From Paracidovorax avenae ATCC 19860 (GTDB lineage: Bacteria > Pseudomonadota > Gammaproteobacteria > Burkholderiales > Burkholderiaceae_C), in the NCBI RefSeq assembly GCF_000176855.2, contig NC_015138.1, positions 4,154,001 to 4,218,000 on the forward strand: a stretch of DNA of 64,000 bases, read 5' to 3'. Below are positions 1 to 9,477 of the stretch, one piece after another. The notes beneath the pieces were generated by a model. That model had not been told where the DNA came from. It saw only the letters and a program-made list of their open reading frames with translations, and did no database searches. The position numbers and the translations under genes were made by a program. Every line of letters begins with the position of its first letter. The first letter of the stretch is position 1.

Positions 1-3000
1 CATAGGCGAGTTGCTCGCCATGCACCGCGATGCCGGGGTTCTCCGCATCGCCGGGCACTGCGTTCTGCAGTCCTTCCACGCCGATCACCCGCACGCCCGG
101 CAGCGCGGGCACCTGCCCGGCCGTCGCCGCATGCGACAGCACCCAGGCTGCGCCGCTGTGCTCCAGCATGTCGCCCAGCCGCCCGGCCGGCAGCTCGGGG
201 TCCAGCGGCAGGTAGGCGCATCCCGCCTTCATCGCCGCCAGCATGCCCACGATCATTTCGGTCGAGCGCTGCATGCAGATGCCCACCAGCGACTGCGGCC
301 GCAACCCCTCGCGCAGCAGGTGGTGCGCGAGGCGGTTGGCCCGCGCGTTCAACGCCCCGTAGCCGATGGCCTCATCGCCGAACAGCAGCGCCGTGGCCTG
401 CGGCTGGCGCTCGGCATGCGCCTCCAGCTGCCGGAAGACGGGCACGGGCGGGCTCTCGCGGTGGCCGTTGCGGCTCCATGCGTCCAGCTGCGCGCGCTCG
501 GCGGGCGCAAGCCACTCCACCGCGCCCGCCGGCTGCTCCGGGCCCTCGGCCATCGCCTGCATCAGGGCCAGGAAATGGCCGGACAGCCGCTCGATGGTGG
601 CAGGCTCGAACAGCTCGCCCGCATACACCCAGGTGAGCGACAGCGCCCCGGTGCCGCGCTCGCGCGCCTCCAGCACCAGTTCGAACTGCGCCTGCGGCCC
701 CTGCAGCGGCTCGGCCCGCACGGCGAGCCCCGGCACCGCCTGCAACAGCCGATCGTCTTCCGCCAGGTGGTTGAGCATGACCTGGAACAGCGGGCTCGCG
801 CCCGCGCTGCGCTCCGGCCGCAGGGCCTCCACCAGCCGGTCGAAAGGCAGCTCCTGGTGGGCCTGGGCCCCAAGCACCATCTCCCGCGCGTCGCGCAGCA
901 CGCCGAGCAGCGTGGCCTGGGGCCCCACCGCGCCCGGCAGCACCAGGGTGTTCACGAAAAGGCCGATCAGCCCGTCCACGCCGGGCACGCCCCGCTGCGC
1001 CACCGCCGCGCCGACGCGCACGCGCGGCTGGCCCGTGTACCGGGACAGCAGCACCTGCAAGGCCGCCAGCAGCACAATGAAGGAGGTCGCGCCCTCGCGC
1101 GCCTGCAGCGCGCGCAGGCCCTGCACCACCGCCGCCGGCACCTCGAAGGCATGGCGGCGTGCGGTGTAGGACGCGCGCGGCGGGCGCGGATGGTCCGGAC
1201 GTACCTCGCAGGGCGTCGCGTGCCAATCGGCCAGCCGCTCCCGCCACCAGGCCCACTGCCGCTCGCCCTCGCCGGCTTCCAGCCGGCCGGCGGTCCAGGC
1301 CGCGTAATCGATGTACTGCAGCTGCGGCATGCCCCGCGCGGCCAGGCCCTGGCGGCGCGCGCCATAGGCCTCCAGCCACTCGGCGGCCCAGAGCTGCATC
1401 GATGCGCCGTCCGAGAGGATGTGGTGCATCACCACGGCGAGCACGTGCGTGCGCGCATCCAGGCGCAGCAGCGCCACCCGCCACGGCGGGCCCTGCAGCA
1501 GGTCGAAGGGCCGGGACTGCAGTGCGTCCAGCCGCTCGCGCACGGCATCGTCGCGCTCCGAGCAGGCGGTGCGGCCCAGGTCCGCCACCTCGAGCGCGAT
1601 GGCCGGCATCTCCTCCACGCGCTGGAACGGCACGCCATCCGGGCCTTCGCCGAACACGGTGCGCAGCGACGCCTGCCGCCGCGCCACGTCCTCCAGCGCG
1701 GCCTGGGCCGCAGCGGCATCGAACTCCCCTTCGATCCACAGCGCCGCGCCCACGTGGTAGGCGGCCTCCGCGGGCGCCAGCTTCCAGAGGAACCACTGGC
1801 GCGCCTGGGCATGCGACAGCGGACGGTTCCCGCCGCGCAGGGCCGGGGGCAGCGGCTCCACGGCGCTCGCGACCGCACCGGCGCCGGCGCTGCCCGCGGG
1901 CGCCACGGCCATGGCCGCGCGCAGGGCCTCCACGCAAGCACCGAGCCGCGGATGGTCGAACAGCACGCGCGGCGCGAACGCCACGCCGAAGCGTTGCGCA
2001 ATGCGCGCCGCCGCCTGGGTGGCCGCGAGCGAATTGCCGCCCAGCACAAAGAAATGCGAGTTGCGGTCCAGCGCCTGCGGCGCCGCGGCGCGCAGCACGT
2101 CCTGCCAGATGCCCGCCACCTCGGATTCGAGCGCATCCAGGGCGCCGCCGCCGGACGCGGCGGCCTCCTGCGGCCCGCCGCGCACGAAGCGCCCCCACTC
2201 GTGGATGGCGTAGGCATCGGCGCTGCGCTCCACCCAGGCCGCGCGGCAGGCGCTGCGCTGCAACTTGCCGCTGGTGGTCTTGGGCAGCGTGCCGGGCTGC
2301 AGCAGCAGCACGACCGACAGCGGCTCGCCCACCGCCTCGCTCACGGCCGCGCTCAGGGCCTCCACCAGCGCCTGCGGCGGCACGAGCTTCTGCATGCCGC
2401 GCGACACCTCCACCGCCGCGCCGATGCCTTCGGCCTGCGCCCCCTGCACCGGGAACACGGCCACGCGGCCCTTGCGCACCGCCTCCACCTCGGCTTCGAT
2501 GGCCCGCTCCACGTCCTGTGGATAGACGTTGTGGCCGCGCAGGATGATCAGGTCCTTGGTGCGCCCGGTCACGACCAATTGCCCCTCATGCAGGAAGCCC
2601 AGGTCGCCCGTGCGCAGCCAGCGCCGGCCGCCATGCTCCACGAAGGTGGCGGCCGTCGCCTCCGGCTGGCCCCAGTAGCCCGCCGCCACGCTGGGCCCGC
2701 TCGCCCAGACCTCCCCCACGCAGCCCGCGTCGGCGGGGGCGAGCGATGCCACGTCCATGATCTGCACGGCATGCCCGCTCGCCGGGCCACCGCAGCCCAC
2801 CAGCAGCGGCCCCGTGCCCGCATCGTCCGGTTCCGCCGCGCCCACGGCCAGCGCCTGCGCGGAAAAGCCCCGCGCCCACAGGCCCTGCCCGGGGCGCACA
2901 CCGGTCACGTACAGCGTCGCCTCGGCCAGGCCGTAGCAGGCATGCACCGCGCCTGCGCGGAAACCCTGGGCCGCGAAGCGTTCGGCGAAGGCCGCCATGG

Positions 3001-3934
3001 TGTCGGCCCGCACGGGCTCCGCCCCGCTGTAGGCCACGCGCCAGTGCGACAGGTCCAGCCCCTGCGCCTGCGCGTCGCTGATGCGCTCCAGGCAGAGGCG
3101 GTACGAGAAGTCGGGCCCGCCGCTGACCGTGCCGCGGTAGCGCGACACCAGCTCCAGCCAGCGCGCGGGCCGCTCCAGGAAATAGCGCGGCGATACCAGC
3201 ACCAGGGATGCCCCGCAATAGAGCGGCTGCAGCAGTCCCCCGATCAGGCCCATGTCGTGGAACAGCGGCGCCCACGAGACGAAGCAGTCCTCGGGCCCCG
3301 TTGCCATGCCTTCCTGGATGGCGCGCTCGTTGGCCATCAGGTTGCCGTGTGTCACCATCACGCCCTTGGGATGCCCCGTGGAGCCGGACGTGTACTGCAG
3401 GAAAGCCAGGTCGTCGTCCGCCGGTTCGTGCGTGCGCCAGGTGCCGGCGAGCGCCAGGTCCACCGCATCGCCCGCGATCACCTCCAGGCCGGGGAAGCCG
3501 GCGCGCACCATCGCCTCCCACTCCGTCGTGGTCAGCACGCAGGCCGCGCCGCAGTCCCGCGCGATGCCCTGCAGCCGCGCCAGGTGCTGGGGCCGCTGCG
3601 ATTCCGGCGGAAACACCGGCACCGCGACGATGCCGCTGTGAAAGCACGCCAGCATGCTGGCGGCATAGTGCTCGTCGTTGTCCTGCAGCACCAGCGCGCG
3701 CTCGCCCGGGGCGAACCGCTGTTGCAGCCGCGCGGCCAGGGCGTGCACGCGGCGCGCGAACTCCGCGTAGGTCAGCGCCACTTCGCGCCGGCCGCCCTGC
3801 GGCTCGTCCACCACCGTCAGCCAGACAGCGTCCGGCCGCTCATCGGCCAGCGTGCGCAGCCGCTCGACGAAATTGCGCGGCGCCGCCGCCTCCGCGCCCA
3901 GGGCGGCGGACAGTGCAAGATCCTTCGCGTTCAT
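1..3934 (-). CDS. NRPS with N-terminal fatty acyl-AMP ligase (partial, C-terminus beyond window)
   Basis: This is the loading and first extension module of a lipopeptide synthetase. The visible 1311 residues read, in order: a fatty acyl-AMP ligase (about residues 20-590, with adenylation motif YTSGSTGHPKG), a carrier domain (LGGNSL, phosphopantetheine Ser near residue 636), a condensation domain (HHILSDG near residue 836) and the start of an amino-acid adenylation domain (from about residue 1155), cut by the window edge. The ATG lies in the ATGA overlap with the stop of the upstream hydroxylase gene, so the two are probably translationally coupled. An acyl-AMP ligase start module means the peptide is N-acylated with a fatty acid. 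With the ECF sigma factor, MbtH, thioesterase and TauD-like enzyme this matches siderophore loci such as variochelin and vacidobactin/acidobactin. The final product is inferred; the rest of the assembly line is not visible. Confidence 0.93.
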   Translation of the reverse strand, partial: MNAKDLALSAALGAEAAAPRNFVERLRTLADERPDAVWLTVVDEPQGGRREVALTYAEFARRVHALAARLQQRFAPGERALVLQDNDEHYAASMLACFHSGIVAVPVFPPESQRPQHLARLQGIARDCGAACVLTTTEWEAMVRAGFPGLEVIAGDAVDLALAGTWRTHEPADDDLAFLQYTSGSTGHPKGVMVTHGNLMANERAIQEGMATGPEDCFVSWAPLFHDMGLIGGLLQPLYCGASLVLVSPRYFLERPARWLELVSRYRGTVSGGPDFSYRLCLERISDAQAQGLDLSHWRVAYSGAEPVRADTMAAFAERFAAQGFRAGAVHACYGLAEATLYVTGVRPGQGLWARGFSAQALAVGAAEPDDAGTGPLLVGCGGPASGHAVQIMDVASLAPADAGCVGEVWASGPSVAAGYWGQPEATAATFVEHGGRRWLRTGDLGFLHEGQLVVTGRTKDLIILRGHNVYPQDVERAIEAEVEAVRKGRVAVFPVQGAQAEGIGAAVEVSRGMQKLVPPQALVEALSAAVSEAVGEPLSVVLLLQPGTLPKTTSGKLQRSACRAAWVERSADAYAIHEWGRFVRGGPQEAAASGGGALDALESEVAGIWQDVLRAAAPQALDRNSHFFVLGGNSLAATQAAARIAQRFGVAFAPRVLFDHPRLGACVEALRAAMAVAPAGSAGAGAVASAVEPLPPALRGGNRPLSHAQARQWFLWKLAPAEAAYHVGAALWIEGEFDAAAAQAALEDVARRQASLRTVFGEGPDGVPFQRVEEMPAIALEVADLGRTACSERDDAVRERLDALQSRPFDLLQGPPWRVALLRLDARTHVLAVVMHHILSDGASMQLWAAEWLEAYGARRQGLAARGMPQLQYIDYAAWTAGRLEAGEGERQWAWWRERLADWHATPCEVRPDHPRPPRASYTARRHAFEVPAAVVQGLRALQAREGATSFIVLLAALQVLLSRYTGQPRVRVGAAVAQRGVPGVDGLIGLFVNTLVLPGAVGPQATLLGVLRDAREMVLGAQAHQELPFDRLVEALRPERSAGASPLFQVMLNHLAEDDRLLQAVPGLAVRAEPLQGPQAQFELVLEARERGTGALSLTWVYAGELFEPATIERLSGHFLALMQAMAEGPEQPAGAVEWLAPAERAQLDAWSRNGHRESPPVPVFRQLEAHAERQPQATALLFGDEAIGYGALNARANRLAHHLLREGLRPQSLVGICMQRSTEMIVGMLAAMKAGCAYLPLDPELPAGRLGDMLEHSGAAWVLSHAATAGQVPALPGVRVIGVEGLQNAVPGDAENPGIAVHGEQLAY

Positions 3935-4923
3935 GCGCCCGCTCCCAGGTTGCCGTGGGGCCGCGCCATGGCCACCACCACCTTGCGCGGCCCCTTGAAA
4001 GGTGCGCGCGCATGGGCCGCCAGCATGTTGTCCAGCATCACCACGTCGCCCTTCTCCCAGGGGAAGGACACGGTCTCGGCGTCCAGCACGGCGCGCACCT
4101 CGTCCATCAGCGCATCGGGCATGGGCGAGCCATCGGCGAAGAAAGTATTGCGTGGCACGTTGTCGATGCCCAGCACCTCCTCCAGCACCTCGCGCTCTTC
4201 CGCGTCGCGCGCGGAGATGTGGAACAGGTGGGCCTGGTTGAACCACACGGTCTCGCCCGTGACGGGGTGGACCTCGATGCCCTGGCACAGCTGCCGCGTG
4301 CGCAGCCCGCCGTCGCCCTTCCACTCCCAGGCGATGCCCGCCTTCGCGCAGAACGCCTCCACCGCGTCGCGGCGGTCCGTGTTGAACACCTTCTGCCAGG
4401 GCACGTCCATCTCGCCGAAATTGCGCACGTACAGCACGCCGGGCTCGAAGAGGCGGCGGATGCGCTCGGGCATGCGGCGGTAAATGGCCCGGCTGTCCGC
4501 GATCGGCGTCTCGCCCCCCTCCGGCGCCGCCGTCACGCAGTGGAACCAGATGCGCATGGGCCACTCGCGGGTGTAGGCCTGCTCGTTGTGCAGGGGAATG
4601 GTCTGGTGCGCGGGATACTCCGTGGAGGTATAGACCCCCGCCCCGGTGGAGGCCTCCACGGCCGAGCGCGGCGTCGAGGCGAACTCGTACTTCAGCAGCG
4701 GATCGCCGAAGGCCGCCGCGAACTGCTGGAAGGTCTCCACGGCCGGCACGTCGAACCCGCGCAGCAGCACCCCGCCCACGGCCGGCAGCGCCTCCTCGAT
4801 GCGCGGACGCAGGCGGCCGAAGGCATCGAGCAGCCCTTCCCCGGGCCGGTTCGGCGTGATCAGCAGCGGCAGTTCGGACCCTTCGGGCGCCTGGCGCCTG
4901 AATTGCATCGGCATTTCATTCAT
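3931..4923 (-). CDS. TauD/TfdA-family Fe(II)/2-oxoglutarate dioxygenase (probable amino-acid beta-hydroxylase)
   Basis: A 330-residue non-haem iron dioxygenase. The metal triad is visible as H112-x-E114 (LHNEQAY) and H304 (AAHARAPF), with R313 placed to bind 2-oxoglutarate. It resembles the SyrP-like enzymes that beta-hydroxylate aspartate or another amino acid on or for an NRPS. Beta-hydroxyaspartate is a common iron ligand in this siderophore class, so the inferred role is making that ligand for the adjacent synthetase. Its stop overlaps the NRPS start (ATGA), and 97 bp separate it from the thioesterase gene upstream. The substrate is not shown by sequence. Confidence 0.9.
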   Translation of the reverse strand: MNEMPMQFRRQAPEGSELPLLITPNRPGEGLLDAFGRLRPRIEEALPAVGGVLLRGFDVPAVETFQQFAAAFGDPLLKYEFASTPRSAVEASTGAGVYTSTEYPAHQTIPLHNEQAYTREWPMRIWFHCVTAAPEGGETPIADSRAIYRRMPERIRRLFEPGVLYVRNFGEMDVPWQKVFNTDRRDAVEAFCAKAGIAWEWKGDGGLRTRQLCQGIEVHPVTGETVWFNQAHLFHISARDAEEREVLEEVLGIDNVPRNTFFADGSPMPDALMDEVRAVLDAETVSFPWEKGDVVMLDNMLAAHARAPFKGPRKVVVAMARPHGNLGAGA

Positions 4924-5020
4924 GTGGAACTCCTCGTGCGCGCAAAGGCGCTGCCAGCCCGCGGCGCCGGAGGCAGCGCGGGAAACCAGAAAAGGAAGCA
5001 GGAAAAAAGGGTGGCCGCGG

Positions 5021-5788
5021 TCAGGCGGTGGCCGCCAGGGGCTGCGCGCCGCGCGTCGCCCCCGGTGCCGTCATGCGCGCGGCCAGGGTCCGCAGGAAGC
5101 GGTCCTCCTCCTCGCGCAGGAAAAAGTGCCCGCCGCCAAACCAGTCCAGGGTCGACGGGCCGCGCGTCTCCCGCGCCCAGGCCTGCAGCTCGGCCGCGGC
5201 GATGCGGTCGGCCCGCCCGCCGAAGATGTGGACGGGGCAGGACAGCGGCGCCGCGCCCTCCAGGCCCTCCGGCCGGCGGAAGCCATGGCACAGGCGGTAG
5301 TCCGCCCGCAGCACGTCGAGCGTGATGCGCAGCAGCTCAGGCTCGGAGAACACCGCCTCCGGCGTGCCGCCCTGCTCGCGCAGATCCGCGATGAGGCGCG
5401 CATCGTCCAGCGGCTCCGCATAGCGCTCGCCACTGCGCAGCGCGGGCGCGGCACAGCCCGACACGGCCAGTGCAGTGGGCACGGCGGCGCCCACGGCTGC
5501 CAAGCGGCAGGCGACGCCATAGGCGAGCAGCGCCCCCATGCTGTGGCCGAAGAGCGCGAACGCGGCGCCACCGGCGGCGCGCAGGCAGCCTTCCGCCAGC
5601 GGGCCGACGAGATCGGCATACGACCGCGCGAACGGCTCGCCCATGCGCGCGCCGCGGCCGGGCAGCTCCACCGGCACCACCCGCAACCCGGGGGGCAGGC
5701 GCCGCTGCCAGCGCAGGTACATCGTCGCGCTCGCGCCCGCGCAGGGCAGGCACAGCAGCACCAGATCCGCGTCGCTCGCCATGGCCAT
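5021..5788 (-). CDS. Type II thioesterase of the NRPS cluster
   Basis: An alpha/beta hydrolase of 255 residues that removes mis-primed or stalled acyl groups from carrier domains. The nucleophile motif GHSMG (Ser83) is clear, a downstream GGRADRI segment carries the likely catalytic Asp, and GGHFF carries the His. Length and motifs match the external thioesterases of NRPS clusters (GrsT/RifR type). Two adjacent ATGs exist (MAMAS); the first, 5 bp after the MbtH stop, is chosen. The gene sits between mbtH and the hydroxylase in one minus-strand operon. Confidence 0.92.
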   Translation of the reverse strand: MAMASDADLVLLCLPCAGASATMYLRWQRRLPPGLRVVPVELPGRGARMGEPFARSYADLVGPLAEGCLRAAGGAAFALFGHSMGALLAYGVACRLAAVGAAVPTALAVSGCAAPALRSGERYAEPLDDARLIADLREQGGTPEAVFSEPELLRITLDVLRADYRLCHGFRRPEGLEGAAPLSCPVHIFGGRADRIAAAELQAWARETRGPSTLDWFGGGHFFLREEEDRFLRTLAARMTAPGATRGAQPLAATA

Positions 5789-5793
5789 CGCCG

Positions 5794-6054
5794 TCAGGCC
5801 GCCGCGGCGGTGGAACCTTCTGCCGCGGCCCCGGCGTCCTGCTGCGCCATCCAGTCGCGCAGCGACTTCGGCCGCATGTCGGTCCAGGCGCCGTCCACGT
5901 AGGCCACCACGGTCTTCTTGTCGCCGCGCACGCCGTCCACGGCCTTCCAGCCCTCGGGCACGGCCTTCCAGTGCGGCCAGATCGAATACTGTTCCTCGTG
6001 GTTGATCAGGACGATGAAGGTTTCGTCCTCGCGGTCGAAGCAGCTCGTAGACAT
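5794..6054 (-). CDS. MbtH-like protein
   Basis: A small (86-residue) MbtH-family chaperone that binds NRPS adenylation domains and supports their folding and activity. The conserved core is visible: N-H-E-E-Q-Y-S-I-W-P near residues 18-27, then VPEGW and a C-terminal WTDMRPKSL segment. The family is about 70 residues; here it carries an extra Ala-rich tail. The start at 6054 is chosen over an upstream in-frame ATG because the family begins there and an AAGGGA ribosome-binding site lies 8 nt upstream. Confidence 0.95.
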   Translation of the reverse strand: MSTSCFDREDETFIVLINHEEQYSIWPHWKAVPEGWKAVDGVRGDKKTVVAYVDGAWTDMRPKSLRDWMAQQDAGAAAEGSTAAAA

Positions 6055-6203
6055 CGGTGCATCCCTTGTGCGGTTGAACATCCAGCCCCGCCGCGCCGCC
6101 CCCTGAAAAATGGGGAGCGCATCCGGGCGGGCCTGCCTTCACAAGACGGTTGGCGGCGCCATCTGTTCATCGCGGCGGGCACCCGGGGCCGCTGCGGCAC
6201 GTT

Positions 6204-6425
6204 TCAGGAATGCCCGTCGCCATCGTCCGTGCGGCGCGGCACCCTGCCGGCCAGCCGCCACAGCTGCGCGGCCTCCTCATGGCGCTGGCGATGCAGGGGG
6301 TCCGCCTGCAGCCACGCGGCCAGTTCGGCGCGCGCGGCCTCGTCGAACGTCTCGCGGTCGAATTCGCGCTGGACCCAGGTCCAGGCCGCGTCCCATACGG
6401 GATCTTCATCGGGGGAAGCAGTCAT
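6204..6425 (-). CDS. Stand-alone FecR N-terminal (DUF4880) domain protein
   Basis: A 73-residue protein matching only the N-terminal cytoplasmic domain of FecR/PupR sigma regulators: a DPVWDAAWTWV start, an acidic FDEAARAELAAWLQAD helix and an HEEAAQLWRLAG helix. There is no membrane segment and no periplasmic signalling domain, so it is not a normal cell-surface regulator. It follows the ECF sigma gene by 111 bp. It may hold or assist the sigma factor in the cytoplasm; that role is inferred. The family assignment is fairly sure, the function open. Confidence 0.75.
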   Translation of the reverse strand: MTASPDEDPVWDAAWTWVQREFDRETFDEAARAELAAWLQADPLHRQRHEEAAQLWRLAGRVPRRTDDGDGHS

Positions 6426-6536
6426 GCGCCGAGCCTAGCGCATCCCGACAGTAGCGCCGCCGCGCGGGCCGCCTGCACCCCGCTGCGGCCGCCCGTCAGG
6501 CCGCCCCGTCAGCCCGCTTTGGGCGCCGGACCAGGG

Positions 6537-7070
6537 TCACTGCCCCGCCATCATGTGGACGCGGCAGCGCGCCACGGCCTTCGCCGCTTCCGCGATCAGG
6601 CCGTTCACCAGCCCCAGCGCGCAGCCCAGGCGTTCGGCGATCTGGCGCTGCGTGAGGCCCTCGATGCGGTAGAGCTCGAACACCATGCGCGTGCGCGGCG
6701 GCAGTTGCGAGAGCACCTCGTCGATCGCATGGATCACCTGCTGTTCGCACATATGGCGGTCGGGGGAGCGGTGGCACGGCACGTCGATAGCCTCCACGTC
6801 CACGTCGAAGGTGCGGTAGCTCGCTTCCACGCGGTGCCTGCGGCAATAGTCCAGCGCCAGGTTGCGCACCACCTGGCAGCAGTAGCCGATGGGCCGCTCC
6901 GCCACGCGCCCGGGACCTTCCGCGAGCTTGAGGTAGGCATCCTGCACCACGTCGTCCGCCAGGTCCTCGGTATTGACGATCTGCCGGGCCACGCGCCAGA
7001 GCTGCGCACGGTGCGCCACGAAAACATCGGCCAGGGAGGGTTCTGACAACGGCATGAAGGACATAGACAT
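6537..7070 (-). CDS. ECF sigma-70 factor (FecI/OrbS type) for siderophore genes
   Basis: A 177-residue ECF sigma factor. Region 2 is visible near the N-terminus (TEDLADDVVQDAYLKL) and region 4 near the C-terminus (LPPRTRMVFELYRIEGLTQR followed by QIAERLG). Such factors transcribe siderophore synthesis and uptake genes under iron starvation, as with PvdS, OrbS and MbaS. The start at 7070 (MSMSF) has a good AGGAAA site; a second ATG 6 bases on is possible. It is the first gene of the minus-strand cluster, and a weak Fur-box-like sequence lies 68 bp upstream. Confidence 0.93.
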   Translation of the reverse strand: MSMSFMPLSEPSLADVFVAHRAQLWRVARQIVNTEDLADDVVQDAYLKLAEGPGRVAERPIGYCCQVVRNLALDYCRRHRVEASYRTFDVDVEAIDVPCHRSPDRHMCEQQVIHAIDEVLSQLPPRTRMVFELYRIEGLTQRQIAERLGCALGLVNGLIAEAAKAVARCRVHMMAGQ

Positions 7071-7137
7071 CGCTTTCCTGGAATGGGCGGCGGTGGTTCC
7101 GACGCGCGGAAAGCGATGATACAAACAAAACAAGTAA

Positions 7138-7152
7138 TGCGAATTATTTGTA
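7138..7152. promoter_or_regulatory. Possible Fur box upstream of the ECF sigma gene
   Basis: TGCGAAT-T-ATTTGTA matches the 7-1-7 Fur consensus TGATAAT-N-ATTATCA at 9 of 14 positions. It lies in an unusually AT-rich pocket of the 266-bp divergent region between the sigma gene and the patatin gene, where iron control of the siderophore sigma factor would be expected. The match is weak and the call rests mainly on position. Confidence 0.35.
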
Positions 7153-7336
7153 TTTATGAAGTTGCGGCAGTGCGGTAAAAATTGTTTCGATCACCGCACG
7201 GTCCGGGCACGGGAAAGACCACCGCCGTGCCCCGCCCGGCCGCAGGTGCGTATATTGGGGAACCCGGCAGTACCGCCGCTGCTCCATCGCGTGGGCCCGC
7301 CGCCCGGGCCTTTCCCTCCATCCGCCAGGCACCCGC

Positions 7337-8560
7337 ATGAGCACCAAGACCAGGACACCCCGCCCGCCCGCCGCTCCTTCCCGCCCCCTGCCGGGCGTCC
7401 GCATGCCCGCGGCCGGCGTGGACATGGAGTCCGCAGACCGGGCCCTCGTCCTCCAGGGCGGCGGCGCGCTGGGCTCCTACCAGGCAGGCGTGTACGAGGC
7501 ATTGTTCGATGCGCATCCGGCCCTCGACTGGGTCGCGGGCGTCTCGATCGGCGCCATCAACGCGGCGCTCATCGCCGGCAACGCGCCGGAGCGCCGCGTC
7601 GCGCGCCTGCAGGAGTTCTGGAACCTCGTGTCCTCGGGCTTCGGGCAGCAGGTGCCGCAGTACCTGGGCGACCGCGCCCTGCTCAACCAGTGGAGCGCCG
7701 CCACCGGGGCGCTGTTCGGCATCCCCGGCTTCTTCCAGCCGCGCCTGGACCCGGCCCTGCTGCTGGGCGCCTCCGCCCCCGTGACCAGCTACTACGACAC
7801 CAGCCCCCTCAAGGGCACGCTGGAGCGGCTGGTGGATTTCGACCGCATCAACCATGGCGAGGTGCGGCTCAGCGTGGGCGCCGTCAACGTGCGTACCGGC
7901 AACTCGGTGTATTTCGACAGCACCGAGCAGGCGATCGGCCCGGAGCACATCATGGCCAGCGGCGCCCTGCCTCCGGGGTTCCCGGCGGTGCACATCGACG
8001 GCGAAGACTACTGGGACGGCGGCGTGGTCTCCAACACCCCGCTGCAGTACGTGCTCGACGTGCATCCGCGCACGCGCCCGCTGGTGGTGCTGCAGGTGGA
8101 CCTGTTCAGCGCCCGCGGCGCCCTGCCGGCCACACTCTCGGAAGTGGCGCAGCGGCAGAAGGACATCATGTACTCCAGCCGCACGCGCATGAACACCGAT
8201 GCGCTGTCGGCCAACGTCAACCTGCAGCAGGCCCTGGCCGACTTGATCGACAAGCTGCCGCCCGCGCTGCAGGGCGACCCGAGCGTGGAAACCCTGCGCG
8301 CGCAGTTCACGCACGCGCCCATCGACATCGTCCACCTGATCTACCGCGGCCGGCCCTACGAGCGCGACTCCAAGGACTACGAGTTCTCGCGCGCCACGGT
8401 GCGCGAACACTGGCAGGCCGGCATGCGCGACATGCAGGCCACGCTCGCGCACCCGGAGTGGCTGCGCAGCGAGGCCCGCAACGGCGTGACCACCTTCGAC
8501 CTGAGCGAGCCCGGCGCCACGCGGGTGCGCCACCCGGTGGGCGAGCCCGGCGGCCTGTAG
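7337..8560 (+). CDS. Patatin-like phospholipase with DUF3734-type C-terminus
   Basis: A 407-residue serine hydrolase of the patatin family. It shows the oxyanion segment QGGGALGSY (residues 40-48), the nucleophile motif GVSIG (Ser70) and the catalytic Asp in DGG (Asp227), the Ser-Asp dyad of the family. The C-terminal third fits the DUF3734 extension found in many proteobacterial patatins. It probably hydrolyses acyl esters. Placement before acetoacetate decarboxylase and 3-hydroxybutyrate dehydrogenase genes suggests work on lipid or polyhydroxybutyrate granules, which is inference. No signal peptide is evident. Confidence 0.9.
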   Translation: MSTKTRTPRPPAAPSRPLPGVRMPAAGVDMESADRALVLQGGGALGSYQAGVYEALFDAHPALDWVAGVSIGAINAALIAGNAPERRVARLQEFWNLVSSGFGQQVPQYLGDRALLNQWSAATGALFGIPGFFQPRLDPALLLGASAPVTSYYDTSPLKGTLERLVDFDRINHGEVRLSVGAVNVRTGNSVYFDSTEQAIGPEHIMASGALPPGFPAVHIDGEDYWDGGVVSNTPLQYVLDVHPRTRPLVVLQVDLFSARGALPATLSEVAQRQKDIMYSSRTRMNTDALSANVNLQQALADLIDKLPPALQGDPSVETLRAQFTHAPIDIVHLIYRGRPYERDSKDYEFSRATVREHWQAGMRDMQATLAHPEWLRSEARNGVTTFDLSEPGATRVRHPVGEPGGL

Positions 8561-8667
8561 GACGCGGCCCCGTCACGCCACCGTTTAAGCCGTTTCTAAG
8601 CGGCCCTGGCAAGACTGGCAGCGAAGATCCCTCCTGCCTTTCCCCCCTTCCATCCGAAAGTGCCCGC

Positions 8668-9417
8668 ATGAAGATCGAAGACGTCCGCCAGCAGGCTTTC
8701 GCCATGCCCCTGACCAGCCCCGCCTTTCCCCCGGGGCCCTACCGCTTCATGCGGCGCGAGTTCATGGTCATCACCTACCGCACCGACCTGGACGCGCTGC
8801 GCGCCGTGGTGCCCGAGCCGCTCGAAGTGACCGAGCCGCTCGTGAAGTACGAATTCATCCGCATGCCCGACTCCACCGGCTTCGGCGACTACACCGAGTC
8901 GGGCCAGGTGATCCCCGTGCAGCTGCGCACCGCGCGTGGCGTGGAACAGGGCGCCTACGTGCATGCGATGTACCTCGACGACCACCCTCCCATCGCGGGT
9001 GGGCGCGAGCTGTGGGGCTTTCCCAAGAAGCTCGCCAACCCGGCCTTCAGCTACGAGACCGACGTGATCGTCGGCACGCTCGACTACGGCCGCGTGCGCG
9101 TGGCCAGCGCCACCATGGGCTTCAAGCACCGGCAGCTGGACCCCGGTCCCGTGCTCGCCGGCATCGCGCAGCCGAACTTCCTGCTCAAGATCATTCCCCA
9201 TGTCGATGGCACGCCGCGCATCTGCGAGCTGGTGCGCTACCACATGGTCGATGTGACCCTGCACGGCGCCTGGACGGCCCCGGCCTCGCTGGAATTGCAT
9301 CCGCATGCGCTGGCGCCCGTGGCCGACCTGCCGGTGCGCAAGGTGGAATCCGCCGTGCACTACATCGCCGACATGACGCTGGCCCTGGGCACCGTGGAGC
9401 ATGACTACCTCGCCTGA
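8668..9417 (+). CDS. adc: Acetoacetate decarboxylase
   Basis: A 249-residue acetoacetate decarboxylase converting acetoacetate to acetone and CO2. The active-site segment ELWGFPKKL holds the adjacent lysines of which the first forms the Schiff base. The family features [10 protein letters not shown] near the N-terminus and the length (about 245) agree. The start chosen is the ATG at MKIEDVR, which matches the family N-terminus; the open frame itself extends much further upstream through the patatin gene. It sits 108 bp after the patatin gene and 60 bp before bdhA. Confidence 0.93.
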   Translation: MKIEDVRQQAFAMPLTSPAFPPGPYRFMRREFMVITYRTDLDALRAVVPEPLEVTEPLVKYEFIRMPDSTGFGDYTESGQVIPVQLRTARGVEQGAYVHAMYLDDHPPIAGGRELWGFPKKLANPAFSYETDVIVGTLDYGRVRVASATMGFKHRQLDPGPVLAGIAQPNFLLKIIPHVDGTPRICELVRYHMVDVTLHGAWTAPASLELHPHALAPVADLPVRKVESAVHYIADMTLALGTVEHDYLA

Positions 9418-9477
9418 CCGGTCCGCCACCCCTCCCCGCTTCTTTCCATCCCATTCGTCAACCCCGAGGACAATCCC

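Noticed and set aside
11..4483. 1490-codon open frame on the plus strand
   Set aside because: It is antisense to the NRPS and hydroxylase genes, rich in His/Arg/Gln, with no recognisable domain; it results from the GC-rich third positions of the real genes.
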